Shown here: positions 16,963-25,997 of the stretch, one piece after another | Position numbering within the stretch: the stretch's first letter is position 1 | Layout of the letters: every line of letters begins with the position of its first letter | Assembly: GCF_029525555.1 (NCBI RefSeq) | Contig: NZ_JAPDHZ010000008.1 | Coordinates: 124,001 to 188,000 of the forward strand | Origin: Cohnella ginsengisoli | GTDB taxonomy: Bacteria > Bacillota > Bacilli > Paenibacillales > Paenibacillaceae | Length of the DNA: 64,000 nucleotides | Direction of reading: 5' to 3' | Program-made: the position numbers and the translations under genes | The notes under the pieces: model-generated | The model's database searches: none | Told to the model about the DNA's origin: nothing | What the model saw: the letters and a program-made list of their open reading frames with translations, nothing else

Positions 16963-18729
16963 AACGGTTCGACTCCCCCCGGAGGAATGGTGATATCAAA
17001 GCGGACGATCGTGCCCGCGCCGACCTTGCTCTCGATGCGCAAGCCGCTGCGGTCTCCCGCCGCGTCCGCATAATACAGCTTGAGGCGCCGCTGCACGTTG
17101 GACATGGCCACCCCCGCTCCCTTTTTGGAGGAGAGCTGCCCGCTCCCGCCTTCGATTTTGTGCAGGAGCTTGGCCAGCGTCTCCTCGTCCATCCCGAGAC
17201 CGTCGTCGATGACGGAGATCGTCGCGATGCCCGGCTTGTCCGATGACACTTGGATCGTGACCGATCCGGGGCCGATGCGGCTCTCCACGCCGTGCAGGAT
17301 CGCGTTTTCCACGAGCGGCTGGATGATGAGCTTCGGGATCGGCACGTGCATGAGCCCCTCGTCCGCGGCGATCCGCCAGTTCAGCCGGTCGATCAGGCGC
17401 ATCTTCATGATCTGCAAATACCGCTGCGCGTGATCCAGCTCGTCGCGGACGGTCACCCACTCGTCGTCTCCGCCGGCGCCGCCGATGACGTAGCGGAACA
17501 AGCCGGACATGGCGACGACGATGCCGGCCAGCTCCTCATCCCCCCTTGTCCTCGAGCGACCAGTAGAATGCTTCCAGCGTGTTGAACAGGAAGTGCGGAT
17601 TGATCTGCGCCTGCAGCGCTTTGAGCTCGGTGCGGCTCTGGGTGATCTCCTTCTCGTACACGACCTGGATCAGCTCGTTCATGTGCGTCACCATCTGGTT
17701 GTAGGTGTTGTTCAGCTCCCGGATCTCCAGGGACGCGATCGGCGGCGACGGCGACAGGTTCTGCTTGAGCCCGCCGAGCCGCGCGCCCCGCATCGTGCGC
17801 ATCAGCTTCAGGATGGGTCGCGTGATGAGCGTGGACAACAGCAGGGTCAGCAGCAAAAACGCCGCCGCGCCGATGCCGATCGATACGAGAATCGCGGTGC
17901 GGAGCACCGAGATCCCTTCGGTCGAAGCGCGGACCGGCGTGAGCAGCACGAGCGTCCAGCCGGTCGTGCGGGACCGCTGCCGCACGGACAGCAGCTCCTC
18001 GCCGCCGACGGAGACGGTGGACCCGGTCTGCGCGAGCACTATCTTGGCCTCCTCGGCCGCAAGGTCCGAAGTGATCGGGGCGCCTTGCGCATCCGCGAGC
18101 AGCATGTACTCGTCGTCGCCGCGGGCCTCCCCATCGCCCGCCGCCTGCTCGTTCATCTCGAAGTAGTCGCGGCTGAGCCGAACCGCCAGATAACCGCCCG
18201 CCGCGTAGCCCCGGTCGATCAGGCTGATGCGGCGCATGGCCAGCACGGTGTCCGGCTGCGACGGGTCGAGTCCGAACCAGACGAGCCGTCCCTTTACCCG
18301 GTCGGTCTGCCGGATCATCTCCTGCGAGACCCGCGCGTTCAGGCTGGTCTGGTCGAGCGGGAACAAGCGCCGGTAGTCCCCGGTGTAGAGCTCCATCGAG
18401 CGAATGCCCGCCGAATAGGCCGTATAGGTGCTCGCGATCTGCAGCAGCGACTGGCGCTGGGCGAATGCGGAGCGGACGCCGTCCGCTTCCTGGAGCAGCA
18501 GCTTTTGCACATAATCGTTGGTCGCCACCTGGGTCGTCAGCGAGTCGATCTGCTCGAGCAGCGCGTCGAGCCGCCCGTTCGCCTGCACCGCCGTCTGCTG
18601 GATATGCTTCTCCGCGCTGTTGCGCAGCAGGTTGGATACCTGGCCGTAAATATAAATGCCCGCAAAAGTGAGCACGACGATCATCGTTAACGTAAAAGCG
18701 GCGAAAATCTGGTTTCGCAGCGTGTTCAT
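16959..18729 (-). CDS. YesM-type sensor histidine kinase, frameshifted
   Basis: Membrane kinase with a first helix (FAAFTLTMIVVLTFAGIYIY), an extracytoplasmic sensor region, a second helix (AILVSIGIGAAAFLLLTLLL), HAMP, the His_kinase motif (NPHFLFNTLEAFYWSLED) and a C-terminal ATPase domain with VENAILHG and DDGLGM. Six G/C at 17540-17545 break the frame between the phosphorylation and ATPase parts; five restore one protein of about 590 residues. Start ATG 18729 has GGAGCGAG upstream; an earlier ATG at 18780 is less likely. It is coupled to the response regulator. Confidence 0.9.
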
Positions 18730-18837
18730 CTCGCTCCATTTGACCAATCGAATCGCCCGCCTGTTTTCGCATGAATCCAATCCCGTCTACTGTATCACAA
18801 AGACCGATTTATCAGCCAACCGTTCTGCGCGCGCGCC

Positions 18838-18868
18838 CAAAACCTAAAGATTATAGGTATAAAACCTA
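18838..18868. promoter_or_regulatory. Candidate operator: AAAACCTAA repeats in divergent region
   Basis: AAAACCTAA occurs twice as direct repeats (about 18838 and 18861), and the second overlaps the inverted repeat TAGGTATAAAACCTA (18854-18868). The site lies between the histidine kinase and GH43 genes, where the AraC-type response regulator would be expected to bind paired direct repeats about two helical turns apart. Confidence 0.45.
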
Positions 18869-18924
18869 ATCATCGTGAGGTATCGGCGAGAATCGTTATT
18901 TGCTAAGATGAGGGGAAATCGACT

Positions 18925-18938
18925 GGATAGCGCTTACA
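18925..18938 (+). promoter_or_regulatory. cre-like (CcpA) site before GH43
   Basis: GGATAGCGCTTACA matches 12 of 14 bases of the strong cre form TGAAAGCGCTTACA. It ends just before the AAAGGAGGGG ribosome binding site of the GH43 gene, a position fitting roadblock-type catabolite repression. Confidence 0.6.
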
Positions 18939-18952
18939 AAGGAGGGGTCGGA

Positions 18953-19942
18953 ATGACGACAAATTCGCGGGGCGGCGCGCCGCTCGTGACCCATATTTAC
19001 ACGGCGGATCCTTCCGCTCACGTATTCGATGGCAAGCTCTACCTGTATCCCTCGCACGATCTTGACCACGAGATGACGTCGAACGACAACGGCGATCAGT
19101 ACGACATGGAGGACTATCACGTCCTCTCGCTGAACGAGGATCTGACGCAGGCGCTCGACCACGGAGAGGCGCTGCACCTGAACGATATTCCCTGGGCGAA
19201 AAAACAGCTTTGGGCGCCGGACGCGGCCTATAAGGACGGCACGTACTATCTGTTCTTCCCGGCGCGGGACCACGACGACGTCTTCCGCATCGGCGTCGCG
19301 ACGGGCATATCGCCGCAAGGGCCGTTCCGCGCGGAGCCGAGCTATATCCCCGGCAGCTACAGCATCGATCCGGCGGTCTTCGTCGACGACGACGGCAAGG
19401 CTTATGTCTACTTCGGCGGGCTGTGGGGCGGGCAGCTGGAGAAATGGCAGACCGGCGCATTCGATCCGGATGCCGAGGGTCCTTCGGGCGGCGAGCCCGC
19501 GCTAGGGCCGCGGATCGCGGAGCTGGAAGGCGACATGCTCGGATTCAAGGAGACCCCGCGCGAGATCCGCATCGTCGACGAGGACGGAGAGCCGATCCGC
19601 GCCGGGGACGAGGACCGCAGGTATTTCGAGGGACCTTGGGTTCACAAGCACGAAGGCCGGTACTACCTTTCCTACTCGACCGGGACGACGCACAAGATCG
19701 TTTACGCGGTCGGGGAGGACCCGTACGGCCCGTTCACGTTCAAAGGCACGATCCTGACGCCCGTCATCGGCTGGACTACGCACCATTCGATCGTCCGCTA
19801 CCGGGACAAATGGTATTTATTCTACCACGACAGCTCGCTGTCCGGCGGCGCGGACAACAAGCGCTGCGTGAAGATGGCCGAGCTGCACTACGAAGCGGAC
19901 GGCTCCATTCGCACGATCGACCCTGATCCGGCAGCGCGTTGA
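18953..19942 (+). CDS. Glycoside hydrolase family 43
   Basis: A 329-residue five-bladed beta-propeller glycosidase without a signal peptide, so cytoplasmic. GH43 acidic residues are visible: Asp in YTADPSAHVF (about residue 19), Asp in YSIDPAVFVDDDGKAYVYFGG (about 140), and the general acid Glu in YFEGPWVHK (about 226). The family cleaves alpha-L-arabinofuranosyl or beta-D-xylosyl links. ATG 18953 follows AAAGGAGGGG; the upstream in-frame ATG 18875 is not needed. Divergent from the transporter/two-component operon, it probably hydrolyses the imported oligosaccharides. Confidence 0.92.
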   Translation: MTTNSRGGAPLVTHIYTADPSAHVFDGKLYLYPSHDLDHEMTSNDNGDQYDMEDYHVLSLNEDLTQALDHGEALHLNDIPWAKKQLWAPDAAYKDGTYYLFFPARDHDDVFRIGVATGISPQGPFRAEPSYIPGSYSIDPAVFVDDDGKAYVYFGGLWGGQLEKWQTGAFDPDAEGPSGGEPALGPRIAELEGDMLGFKETPREIRIVDEDGEPIRAGDEDRRYFEGPWVHKHEGRYYLSYSTGTTHKIVYAVGEDPYGPFTFKGTILTPVIGWTTHHSIVRYRDKWYLFYHDSSLSGGADNKRCVKMAELHYEADGSIRTIDPDPAAR

Positions 19943-20134
19943 ACGAGTTCCCTTGACGGCGTTATTTGGGCGGATTCACCCATGGCGCAGCGTTATTCTC
20001 GAACGCACGCCTCAAATTCTTGTGGGAAAATAACATAAGAATCGGCAGGGTTGCGTAACTTATGAATAGAATTCGCCGCACAGGGGTATTTTCTCGATGA
20101 ACCGCCAAAATTCGGCTGAAGGAGTGGATTCGGG

Positions 20135-20348
20135 ATGAAAACGCTAAACGCTATCGCGCTCGCCATTCTGATCATCGGAGGCATTAACTGGCTGTTGGTC
20201 GGTCTGTTCAAGTACGATCTCGTCGCCGAATTGTTCGGGGGGTCAGGAAGAAGTCGCTTCCCGCATCGTGTATACGATCGTCGGCATCTGCGCGCTGTAT
20301 GCGATCAAATTTTTCAACGACGTCAGCAGCGATTCGCGTGCTCGTTAA
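20135..20348 (+). CDS. DUF378 small membrane protein, frameshifted
   Basis: Starts MKTLNAIALAILIIGGINWLLVGLF, the diagnostic DUF378 N-terminus (two-helix membrane protein, function unknown). The frame breaks in a G6 run at 20237-20242. With five G it continues VASRIVYTIVGICALYAIKF and stops at 20348, giving about 70 residues, the normal family length. GAAGGAG precedes the ATG. Confidence 0.88.
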
Positions 20349-20364
20349 TATCTTGGCAAGGCGA

Positions 20365-20404
20365 AGAGCCGGACGGCCGCCTGATGAGGCGACTGTCCGG
20401 CTCT
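20365..20404. terminator. Hairpin between DUF378 and SRPBCC genes
   Basis: AGAGCCGGAC (20365-20374) pairs with GTCCGGCTCT (20395-20404), with a second stem GCCT/AGGC inside. It lies between two convergent stops. There is no good T-run on either strand, so efficiency is uncertain. Confidence 0.5.
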
Positions 20405-20423
20405 CGTCGTTCAGGATAAGGCC

Positions 20424-20876
20424 TCAAGACGCCTCGGATTCGCTCCGCAGGGCGTCGCCGAGCATGTTCAGCAGCACGTTCGTGCCATGCTCGCGCTGCT
20501 CTGGCGTATCGAGGCCGTCGAGAAAAACGCCCTGCTCGGTAAAGACTAACCTCGTGCCGCCCTCTGCCTGATGCAGCTCGACCGTCGTCACCGAAGCCGA
20601 GATCCGCTTGTCGTCCATGTCCAAGACGTACGAATAGACGATACGCGCGTTCGGCACGATATCCTGGTAACAGGCGTCGAACGTGAATACGGGACCGTCA
20701 GGCGGTCCGCCGCGGCTGTACTCCCGGCCGCCGACGCGGAAGTCGAAGGTCTCCGCGGGGGTAAACCAGCGCGCCTTCGCCTCGGCGTCGGACCAGGCTT
20801 TGTAGACGCGCTCCGGCGTCGCGGGGTACGTTCTTTCCACCGTAAAAGTGGCGTGATGCGCCGATCGTTGTTCCAT
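20424..20876 (-). CDS. SRPBCC/AHSA1-family protein
   Basis: About 150 residues with the START/AHSA1 pattern: FTVERTYPATPERVYKAWSD, RWFTPAE, GGREYSRGG, TRLVFTEQGVFLDG and a C-terminal helix NVLLNMLGDAL. Such proteins bind hydrophobic ligands and are often encoded beside a small HTH regulator, as here. ATG 20876 is nine bases from GGAGG; ATG 20885 touches that binding site and is less likely. The MerR stop (20882) overlaps, so translation is coupled. Confidence 0.82.
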   Translation of the reverse strand: MEQRSAHHATFTVERTYPATPERVYKAWSDAEAKARWFTPAETFDFRVGGREYSRGGPPDGPVFTFDACYQDIVPNARIVYSYVLDMDDKRISASVTTVELHQAEGGTRLVFTEQGVFLDGLDTPEQREHGTNVLLNMLGDALRSESEAS

Positions 20877-20881
20877 TTCGT

Positions 20882-21425
20882 TCATCCTCCCTGATCTTGG
20901 TCTTCCGGCTCGTCCGCCAGCCAATCGCCCAATCGGTCGAGCGCTCGCTCGGCGTGCGTCCGCCGCTCCCAAAAATACTTCTCATGGCTCTGCTTCATCA
21001 TGCCGAGCAGCTTCGTGAACGCCTCCACCCCAAGCGGCGCTTGCATCCGCACCGCGGCCGACGCCTGCTCCAGCTCGCTCAGCAGCTTCTGCTGGACGCG
21101 GATCTTCTCCCGCAAGCGGCCGATCTGCGCGGCGATGATCTCGGACAGGTCGGGCGCGTCCCGCTCCAGGACGGACTGGATCTCCGTGAGCGGCAGGCCC
21201 AGCTCCTTGAGCGCCAGAATCTGATGCAGGCGGGACAGGTCGGATTCATCGTACAGCCTGTGCCCCGAGTCGGTCTGGCCGGAGGGGGGGAAACAAGCCG
21301 ATCTGGTCGTAGTAGCGCAGCGTCCGAATCGTGAGTCCCGTCAGCGCGGCGATGTCTCCCACTTTCCAACGGACGCCCGCCGCGCCCGCTTCGTCGTCCT
21401 CCGAGCCTCCGCGATGCTTGGCCAT
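20882..21425 (-). CDS. MerR-family regulator, frameshifted
   Basis: The HTH (VGDIAALTGLTIRTLRYYDQIGLFPP) is typical MerR, followed after the break by LHQILALKELGLPLTEIQSVL and a coiled coil (IGRLREKIRVQQKLLSELEQA). A run of seven G at 21284-21290 splits the frame; six restore GLFPPSGQTDSGHRLYDESD, the expected linker. The full protein is about 180 residues with a C-terminal region like TipA/BltR-type regulators but no large ligand domain. ATG 21425 has GGGGAGG upstream. It likely controls itself and the coupled SRPBCC gene. Confidence 0.85.
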
Positions 21426-21467
21426 TTTTCCGCCTCCCCGTCCTGCCGTCTCTATGCCCGTAACTTT

Positions 21468-21498
21468 ACTATAAGACGTGACGCAACGTAAGGTGCAA
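21468..21498 (-). promoter_or_regulatory. MerR-type promoter with 19-bp spacer
   Basis: On the minus strand TTGCAC (21493-21498) and TATAGT (21468-21473) are separated by 19 bp, the overlong spacer that MerR proteins untwist. The spacer contains the dyad-like CTTACGTTGCGTCACG, resembling GTGACGNNACGTAAG operators of this family. It lies 43 bp upstream of the MerR start. Confidence 0.65.
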
Positions 21499-21748
21499 GA
21501 GGGGAATTTTATAAGGAACGAACTGGCGCAACGGCGACGTGGGCGCTTATGCCGGCGGCGGTCTGGAGGACCCGGCTTGTGCGGGAGACCCGCGTGGAAT
21601 GCAGTTATGGCGTATGACATGGAGTAGATTTGGGCGATTGGCGCGGCAGGTCAGCGTGGTGGCGGTTCGACGGCGGGCGGGGCGGTTGGCGGTGTGCGAT
21701 TCGCTAGCTTAGGCGCGAAGAGAGGCGACGGATTTCCAATCGGCGACC

Positions 21749-21847
21749 GATAGTTGTTAAATGGCCGTTATTTCTTGCGAAACTGCGAGCTGCCTTCGGA
21801 TCGTTGTGCGTCGCCAGAACATAATGAGCTGCTTTCCGACAACTAAC
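21749..21847. repeat. R1 repeats as an inverted pair
   Basis: GATAGTTGTTAAATGGCCGT plus TATTTCTTGCG (21749-21779) is a plus-strand R1 copy, and 21817-21847 is a minus-strand copy (GTTAGTTGTCGGAAAGCAGC). A third, weaker minus copy lies around 21787-21805. The rest of the 490-bp space 21426-21912 holds only the MerR promoter and the Spo0M terminator. Confidence 0.65.
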
Positions 21848-21861
21848 CATACGAGCCTATG

Positions 21862-21887
21862 CAAAAAAAGGGCGGTTCGCCCGCCCG
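21862..21887 (-). terminator. Terminator of the Spo0M-like gene
   Basis: Read on the minus strand, GGGCGG-GCGAA-CCGCCC is followed by seven T residues. Confidence 0.85.
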
Positions 21888-21912
21888 GCTCTTGCTGCAT
21901 AAATCGCTCGCG

Positions 21913-22695
21913 TCAATGCGCGTATTGGTCGATGATGCCTTGAAGCACGTCCGCAATATGGGAGACGCCGCCGTCCAGATCGCGCTGCGTAAGCGTCACC
22001 CGCACGAAGCTCTCGTCGGTATCCGTCGCTTCGGCGAAAAAGCCCGCCAAGCCGCTTGATCTCCGGTCGATCTGCAGGAGCAAGCGAACCTCGCCGATCG
22101 GCGATCCGACGAAGGTCAGCTCCAGCTCGTCAAGAAGGCCCCGGTACCGTCCGCTCGACGGGATCCACTCGAACTCCTGAACGAAGGCGACCGCGCCTCC
22201 AAGACGCGGCGCATAGACGGTCTCGGCCTTGCGGAGGCGGAACCCGATCCGCTCGACGGCTTCGAGCACGGCCTTGCGGCCCGCGCCCGGGATGACGTGA
22301 ATGCTGTCCTCGTCGGTCGGATCGACCGCGGACCGGATGTCCGCGACGGTCTTGATCCATACTTGGCCGCTCCCGATCGAGATCGGCACGCCCGCAGGGA
22401 GGATAAAGGAGAAGGGAAGCTCCCTTCTCTCCTGCGGCTGCACCGTCAGCGCGTCGGCGACGCGATATCGGGCGACGACCGCCGTCTGTTGAATCGGCTT
22501 GTCGTTGATCTCGCGCGTATACGTCGTCATGACGGACACCTCGATCCCGTCGATTCGCTGCTCCAGGTTGCCGCCCTGCAAGCGTACGGCGCCGCGAACT
22601 CCCTCCCCTTGCGCGTATGCGGACTTTTCCAGCACCGTATCCAGCTTCGCCGCTCCGACCCCCACGCTCGCCAATACCCGTCCGAAGAAAGACAT
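21913..22695 (-). CDS. spo0M: Spo0M-family sporulation-control protein
   Basis: About 260 residues. MSFFGRVLASVGVGAAKLDTVLEKSAYAQGEGV matches the N-terminus of Spo0M, an arrestin-fold cytosolic protein that affects sporulation and vegetative growth in Bacillus. The C-terminal DLDGGVSHIADVLQGIIDQYAH region fits too. The start is taken at ATG 22695 (MSFFG), the family start; an ATG nine bases upstream is possible. Followed by a clear terminator. Supports a spore-forming host. Confidence 0.88.
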   Translation of the reverse strand: MSFFGRVLASVGVGAAKLDTVLEKSAYAQGEGVRGAVRLQGGNLEQRIDGIEVSVMTTYTREINDKPIQQTAVVARYRVADALTVQPQERRELPFSFILPAGVPISIGSGQVWIKTVADIRSAVDPTDEDSIHVIPGAGRKAVLEAVERIGFRLRKAETVYAPRLGGAVAFVQEFEWIPSSGRYRGLLDELELTFVGSPIGEVRLLLQIDRRSSGLAGFFAEATDTDESFVRVTLTQRDLDGGVSHIADVLQGIIDQYAH

Positions 22696-22774
22696 GATCC
22701 GCATCCCGTCCTTTATTTATGTGATTGCTTCGCGCCTTGCATCTTAAGGATATACGCGCGGGGCAACGGGGGGG

Positions 22775-22866
22775 ATTCAATATATGGGGAATTCAATATA
22801 TGGGGGATTCAATATATGGGGAATTCAGCCATACGGGGAATTCAGCCATATGGGGAATTCAGCCAA
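22775..22866. repeat. Tandem 16-17-bp repeats (ATTCAATATATGGGGA type)
   Basis: Three units of ATTCAATATATGGGG(A/G) are followed by two of ATTCAGCCATAYGGGGA and a partial ATTCAGCC. The final partial unit contains the stop codon of the NAD-dependent epimerase gene. Units differ in 16/17-bp length in the G run. Confidence 0.85.
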
Positions 22867-23710
22867 GCGTCGCGGCAAATCCGTCGCGCCAATCGGCGAA
22901 CCGCGGCTGCCAGCCGAGCCGCTTCGCCTTGGCGTTGGCCGCGCCCCGCTCGCCGCGGGCGGCGCCGGGCTGCCGCTCCGGAGCCGGAGCGCCCAGCAGC
23001 GCGGCATAATGCGGCAGCCACTCGCCGCCGGGCGCCGGACGGTCGTCGACGACGTTCACCGCCCCGGACGGCCAGCCCAACGCGAGCAGCGCGGCGCTAG
23101 CCGCGTCTTCGACGTGGACGAACGAAGCTACGCCATCCGTCGCAGGCAGCGCGCCGCGGCGAACTTCGTCAGCCATGTAGCCATCCTTGGCGTACCATGT
23201 TCCCGGGCCATAGAAAAGCCCGTAACGCAGGATGACGGCTTCCGGCATCTCCGAGGCCGCCGTCTCCAAGGCGCGCACGCCTTGGATCGTGCCGCTGCGC
23301 GGCGCCGGCGCGTCCAGGTCGAGCGGCTCCTCCTCGGTGGCCGTGCCTTCCCCAGGCGCGTATGCCCAAGAAATGCTCTGCGCGATCATCCGGCGTACGC
23401 CCGCGGCCAGCGCGGCGTCGACCAGATGCCGGGTGCCGGTCGTCCGGATTCGCGTATTCGACGCGAAGTCGCGCTCGCCGAGCGAGGTGAGCTGGTGGAT
23501 GACCGTCTCCGGCTCCGCTTCCCGAATCGCCGCGAACACGGCCTCGCGATCGAAGATGTCGAGCACGGCCGCCTTCGCGTCCTGTGCCTCCAGCCGCGCC
23601 GCGCTCGCCGCGTGCCGGGTGAAGCCCGTCACCTCGTGTCCGGCTGCGACGAGCAAGGGGATCAGCGATTTTCCGATAGCGCCCGTGGCGCCTGCAACTG
23701 CGATTTTCAT
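22859..23710 (-). CDS. NAD-dependent epimerase/dehydratase family protein
   Basis: A 283-residue extended SDR. MKIAVAGATGAIGKSLIPLL carries the GxxGxxG Rossmann motif; the active-site region SISWAYAPGEG replaces the usual YxxxK, as in atypical extended SDRs. ATG 23710 follows GGAGG; the longer frame to 23815 has none. The stop lies inside the 16-17-bp repeat. Substrate unknown. Upstream is the large 51-bp array. Confidence 0.8.
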   Translation of the reverse strand: MKIAVAGATGAIGKSLIPLLVAAGHEVTGFTRHAASAARLEAQDAKAAVLDIFDREAVFAAIREAEPETVIHQLTSLGERDFASNTRIRTTGTRHLVDAALAAGVRRMIAQSISWAYAPGEGTATEEEPLDLDAPAPRSGTIQGVRALETAASEMPEAVILRYGLFYGPGTWYAKDGYMADEVRRGALPATDGVASFVHVEDAASAALLALGWPSGAVNVVDDRPAPGGEWLPHYAALLGAPAPERQPGAARGERGAANAKAKRLGWQPRFADWRDGFAATLG

Positions 23711-23844
23711 GAGCGATCGACCTCCGAAAATAAGGTTATCTCGAATCGTTAGAGTGGCCGGGACTGTATGCCGCGATAAAACTGCCATAAAACTAGCCGC
23801 GGCGTGCAAGATCAAGCCGTTCGCGAGCCGGCCGCGGAAGGCGG

Positions 23845-24945
23845 GTTTGTTCCTATCCAGGACTTCCAGCGACGATTCGGAGCTGGCGAGGACGTCGTTG
23901 TTTCTATCCGAGACTTCCGGCGGCGATTATGCGCCCGAGACGACGCGTTTGTTTCTATCCAGGACTTCCAGCGACGATTCGGAGCTGGCGAGGACGGCGT
24001 TGTTTCTATCCGAGACTTCCGGCGGCGATTACGCGCCCGAGAGGACGCGTTTGTTCCCGCTCGAGACTTCCAGCGACGATTCGGAGCTGGCGAGGGCGGC
24101 GTTGTTTCTATCCGAGACTTCCAGCGACGTTTACGCGCCCGAGAGGACGCGTTTGTTCCCGCTCGAGACTTCCAGCGACGATTCGGAGCTGGCGAGGGCG
24201 GCGTTGTTTCTATCCGAGACTTCCGGCGGCGATTACGCGCCCGAGAGGACGTTTTTGTTCCTATCCAGGACTTCCAGCGACGATTCGGAGCTGGCGAGGA
24301 CGGAATTGTTTCTATCTGAGGCTTCCGGCGGCGATTACGCGCCCGAGAGGACGCGTTTGTTCCCGCTCGAGACCTCCGGCGACGATTCGATGCTGGCGAG
24401 GACGGCGTAGTTTCTATCCGAGACTTCCGGCGGCGTTTACGCGTCCGAGAGGACGCGTTTGTTTCTATCCAGGACTTCCAGCGACGATTCGGAGCTGGCG
24501 AGGGCGGCGTTGTTTCTATCCGAGACTTCCGGCGGCGATTACGCGCCCGAGAGGACGCGTTTGTTCCTATCCAGGACTTCCAGCGACGATTCGGAGCTGG
24601 CGAGGACGGCGTTGTTTCTATCCGAGACTTCCAGCGGCGATTACGCGCCCGAGACGACGCGTTTGTTCCTATCCAGGACTTCGAGCGACGATTCGGAGCT
24701 GGCGAGGACGGCGTTGTTTCTATCCGACACTTCCGGCGGCGATTACGCGCCCGAGAGGACGCGTTTGTTCCCGCTCGAGACTTCCGGCGACGATTCGGAG
24801 CTGGCGAGGGCGGCGTTGTTTCTATCCGAGACTTCCAGCGGCGATTACGTCCCCGAGACGACGCGTTTGTTCCCGCTCGAGACCTCCGGCGACGGTTCCA
24901 CGCTCGAATCGGCGCTCTTATTTCCACCCAAGATCTCCTCCCCCA
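23845..24945. repeat. Large 51-bp tandem array (R5), about 21 units
   Basis: The core GACTTCC/GACCTCC recurs at 23861, 23912, 23963, 24014, 24065, 24116 and every 51 bp to 24881, with a degenerate copy at 24932. No indel occurs in the positions I checked. Two unit types mix and often alternate: alpha (GACGATTCGGAGCTGGCGAG) and beta (GATTACGCGCCCGAGAGGAC), each followed by TTTGTTYCTATCCRRGACTTCC-like sequence. Because 51 is divisible by three, long frames stay open on both strands; I do not accept these as genes. The last two units lie inside the EamA coding region. Confidence 0.95.
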
Positions 24946-25906
24946 CATCTGCGCTCGGCTCGGCGTTTTCGGCCGTCTTGCGTTTTCCCCCGCAATAGTT
25001 CGCGCCGATCACGCCCGCCAGCATGCAGATCGTGCCGATCGTCTGTGCGCCGCTCCAGTCGTCGCCCATAATGAGGACGCCGGACGAGATGGAGACGAGG
25101 TTGCCCAGGTTGACGAACAGGCTGACCTTGAAGGCTTCGATGCGGGAGAGCGCGAAGTTGGACAGCCACGACGAGACGAGCGAGGACATGATCGCGATGT
25201 AGAGCAGCGGCAGCCAGAAACCCGGCTCGGACGCCGGCGCGAGCAGCGCGGACATCGTGCCTTGCGTCAAGTGGCGCACGAGCGCGAGCCCGACGAAAAA
25301 CAAGCAGCCCGTTCGCATCATGGCGTAGCTCAGCTCGACGGCGGAGTACGAGGTGCGCAGGCCGCGCGCCAGCACGCCGTACAGCGCGAGCGCGACCGCC
25401 GACAGCAGGATCAAGCCTCCCCCGACGGCGCTCGTCCCCCGCAGCGCGTCCGCCGAGATGCCCGTCATGAAGACGAGGCCGAAGGCGGACACGAGGACGG
25501 ACAGCAGCTGCAGCTTGCTCGCCCGCTCCTTCAGCAGCAGCGCGCCGAGCAGCAGCGCGAAGATCGGCGAGGTGGCCGAGAAGATGCCGGCGCCAGAGGT
25601 CGTCGCCGCGTCAAGTCCGACCGACTGGAAGCCGAAGAAGGCGGTCGGATACACCAAGCTGACGAGCAGCAGCGGCAAGCGAGGCCGGCCCTCCTGCCTG
25701 CGCGGCATACGAATCCAGCCGGCCCGGACCGGGATCGCGAGCGCCGCGAACGACAGGGCGAAGCGGTAGGCGAGCATGTCGAACGGATCGGCGTGACGCA
25801 AGGCAAGCTTCGTGAACATAAAGGAAAATCCGATGACGATCGCGTATACTATAGCCAACGCGTAGATGGCGGCGGTGCTTTTGACGGTTGCGGGCAAGTC
25901 GGTCAT
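24845..25906 (-). CDS. EamA/DMT-family exporter with repeat-derived C-terminus
   Basis: A 353-residue membrane protein with ten predicted helices in two EamA domains (first helix ALAIVYAIVIGFSFMFTKLALRHADP; second half begins near GLILLSAVALALYGVLARG), as in drug/metabolite exporters. AGGAGG precedes ATG 25906. The last 35 or so residues (from GEEILGGNK) are hydrophilic and 17-residue periodic because they are encoded by 51-bp array units; the stop comes from a beta unit. Divergent from a MocR regulator across a perfect palindrome, so likely regulated by it. Confidence 0.88.
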   Translation of the reverse strand: MTDLPATVKSTAAIYALAIVYAIVIGFSFMFTKLALRHADPFDMLAYRFALSFAALAIPVRAGWIRMPRRQEGRPRLPLLLVSLVYPTAFFGFQSVGLDAATTSGAGIFSATSPIFALLLGALLLKERASKLQLLSVLVSAFGLVFMTGISADALRGTSAVGGGLILLSAVALALYGVLARGLRTSYSAVELSYAMMRTGCLFFVGLALVRHLTQGTMSALLAPASEPGFWLPLLYIAIMSSLVSSWLSNFALSRIEAFKVSLFVNLGNLVSISSGVLIMGDDWSGAQTIGTICMLAGVIGANYCGGKRKTAENAEPSADVGEEILGGNKSADSSVEPSPEVSSGNKRVVSGT

Positions 25907-25997
25907 GCCACTTCCTCCTATTGCTCGATTGCGGAGCCGGCCGGCTTCATGCTTTCAGCATAAAGCACCGGCCGCGATGCCGCTATCGATACATTTT

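Noticed and set aside
23845..24945. CRISPR-like array
   Set aside because: The sequence between cores is itself repeated, unit length is 51 bp, and no cas genes occur in the window.
23812..25071. Arg-rich or Ser-rich repeat proteins of about 380 residues in the 23.8-kb array
   Set aside because: Three overlapping frames are equally open, and composition is dictated by the DNA repeat; no start signal.
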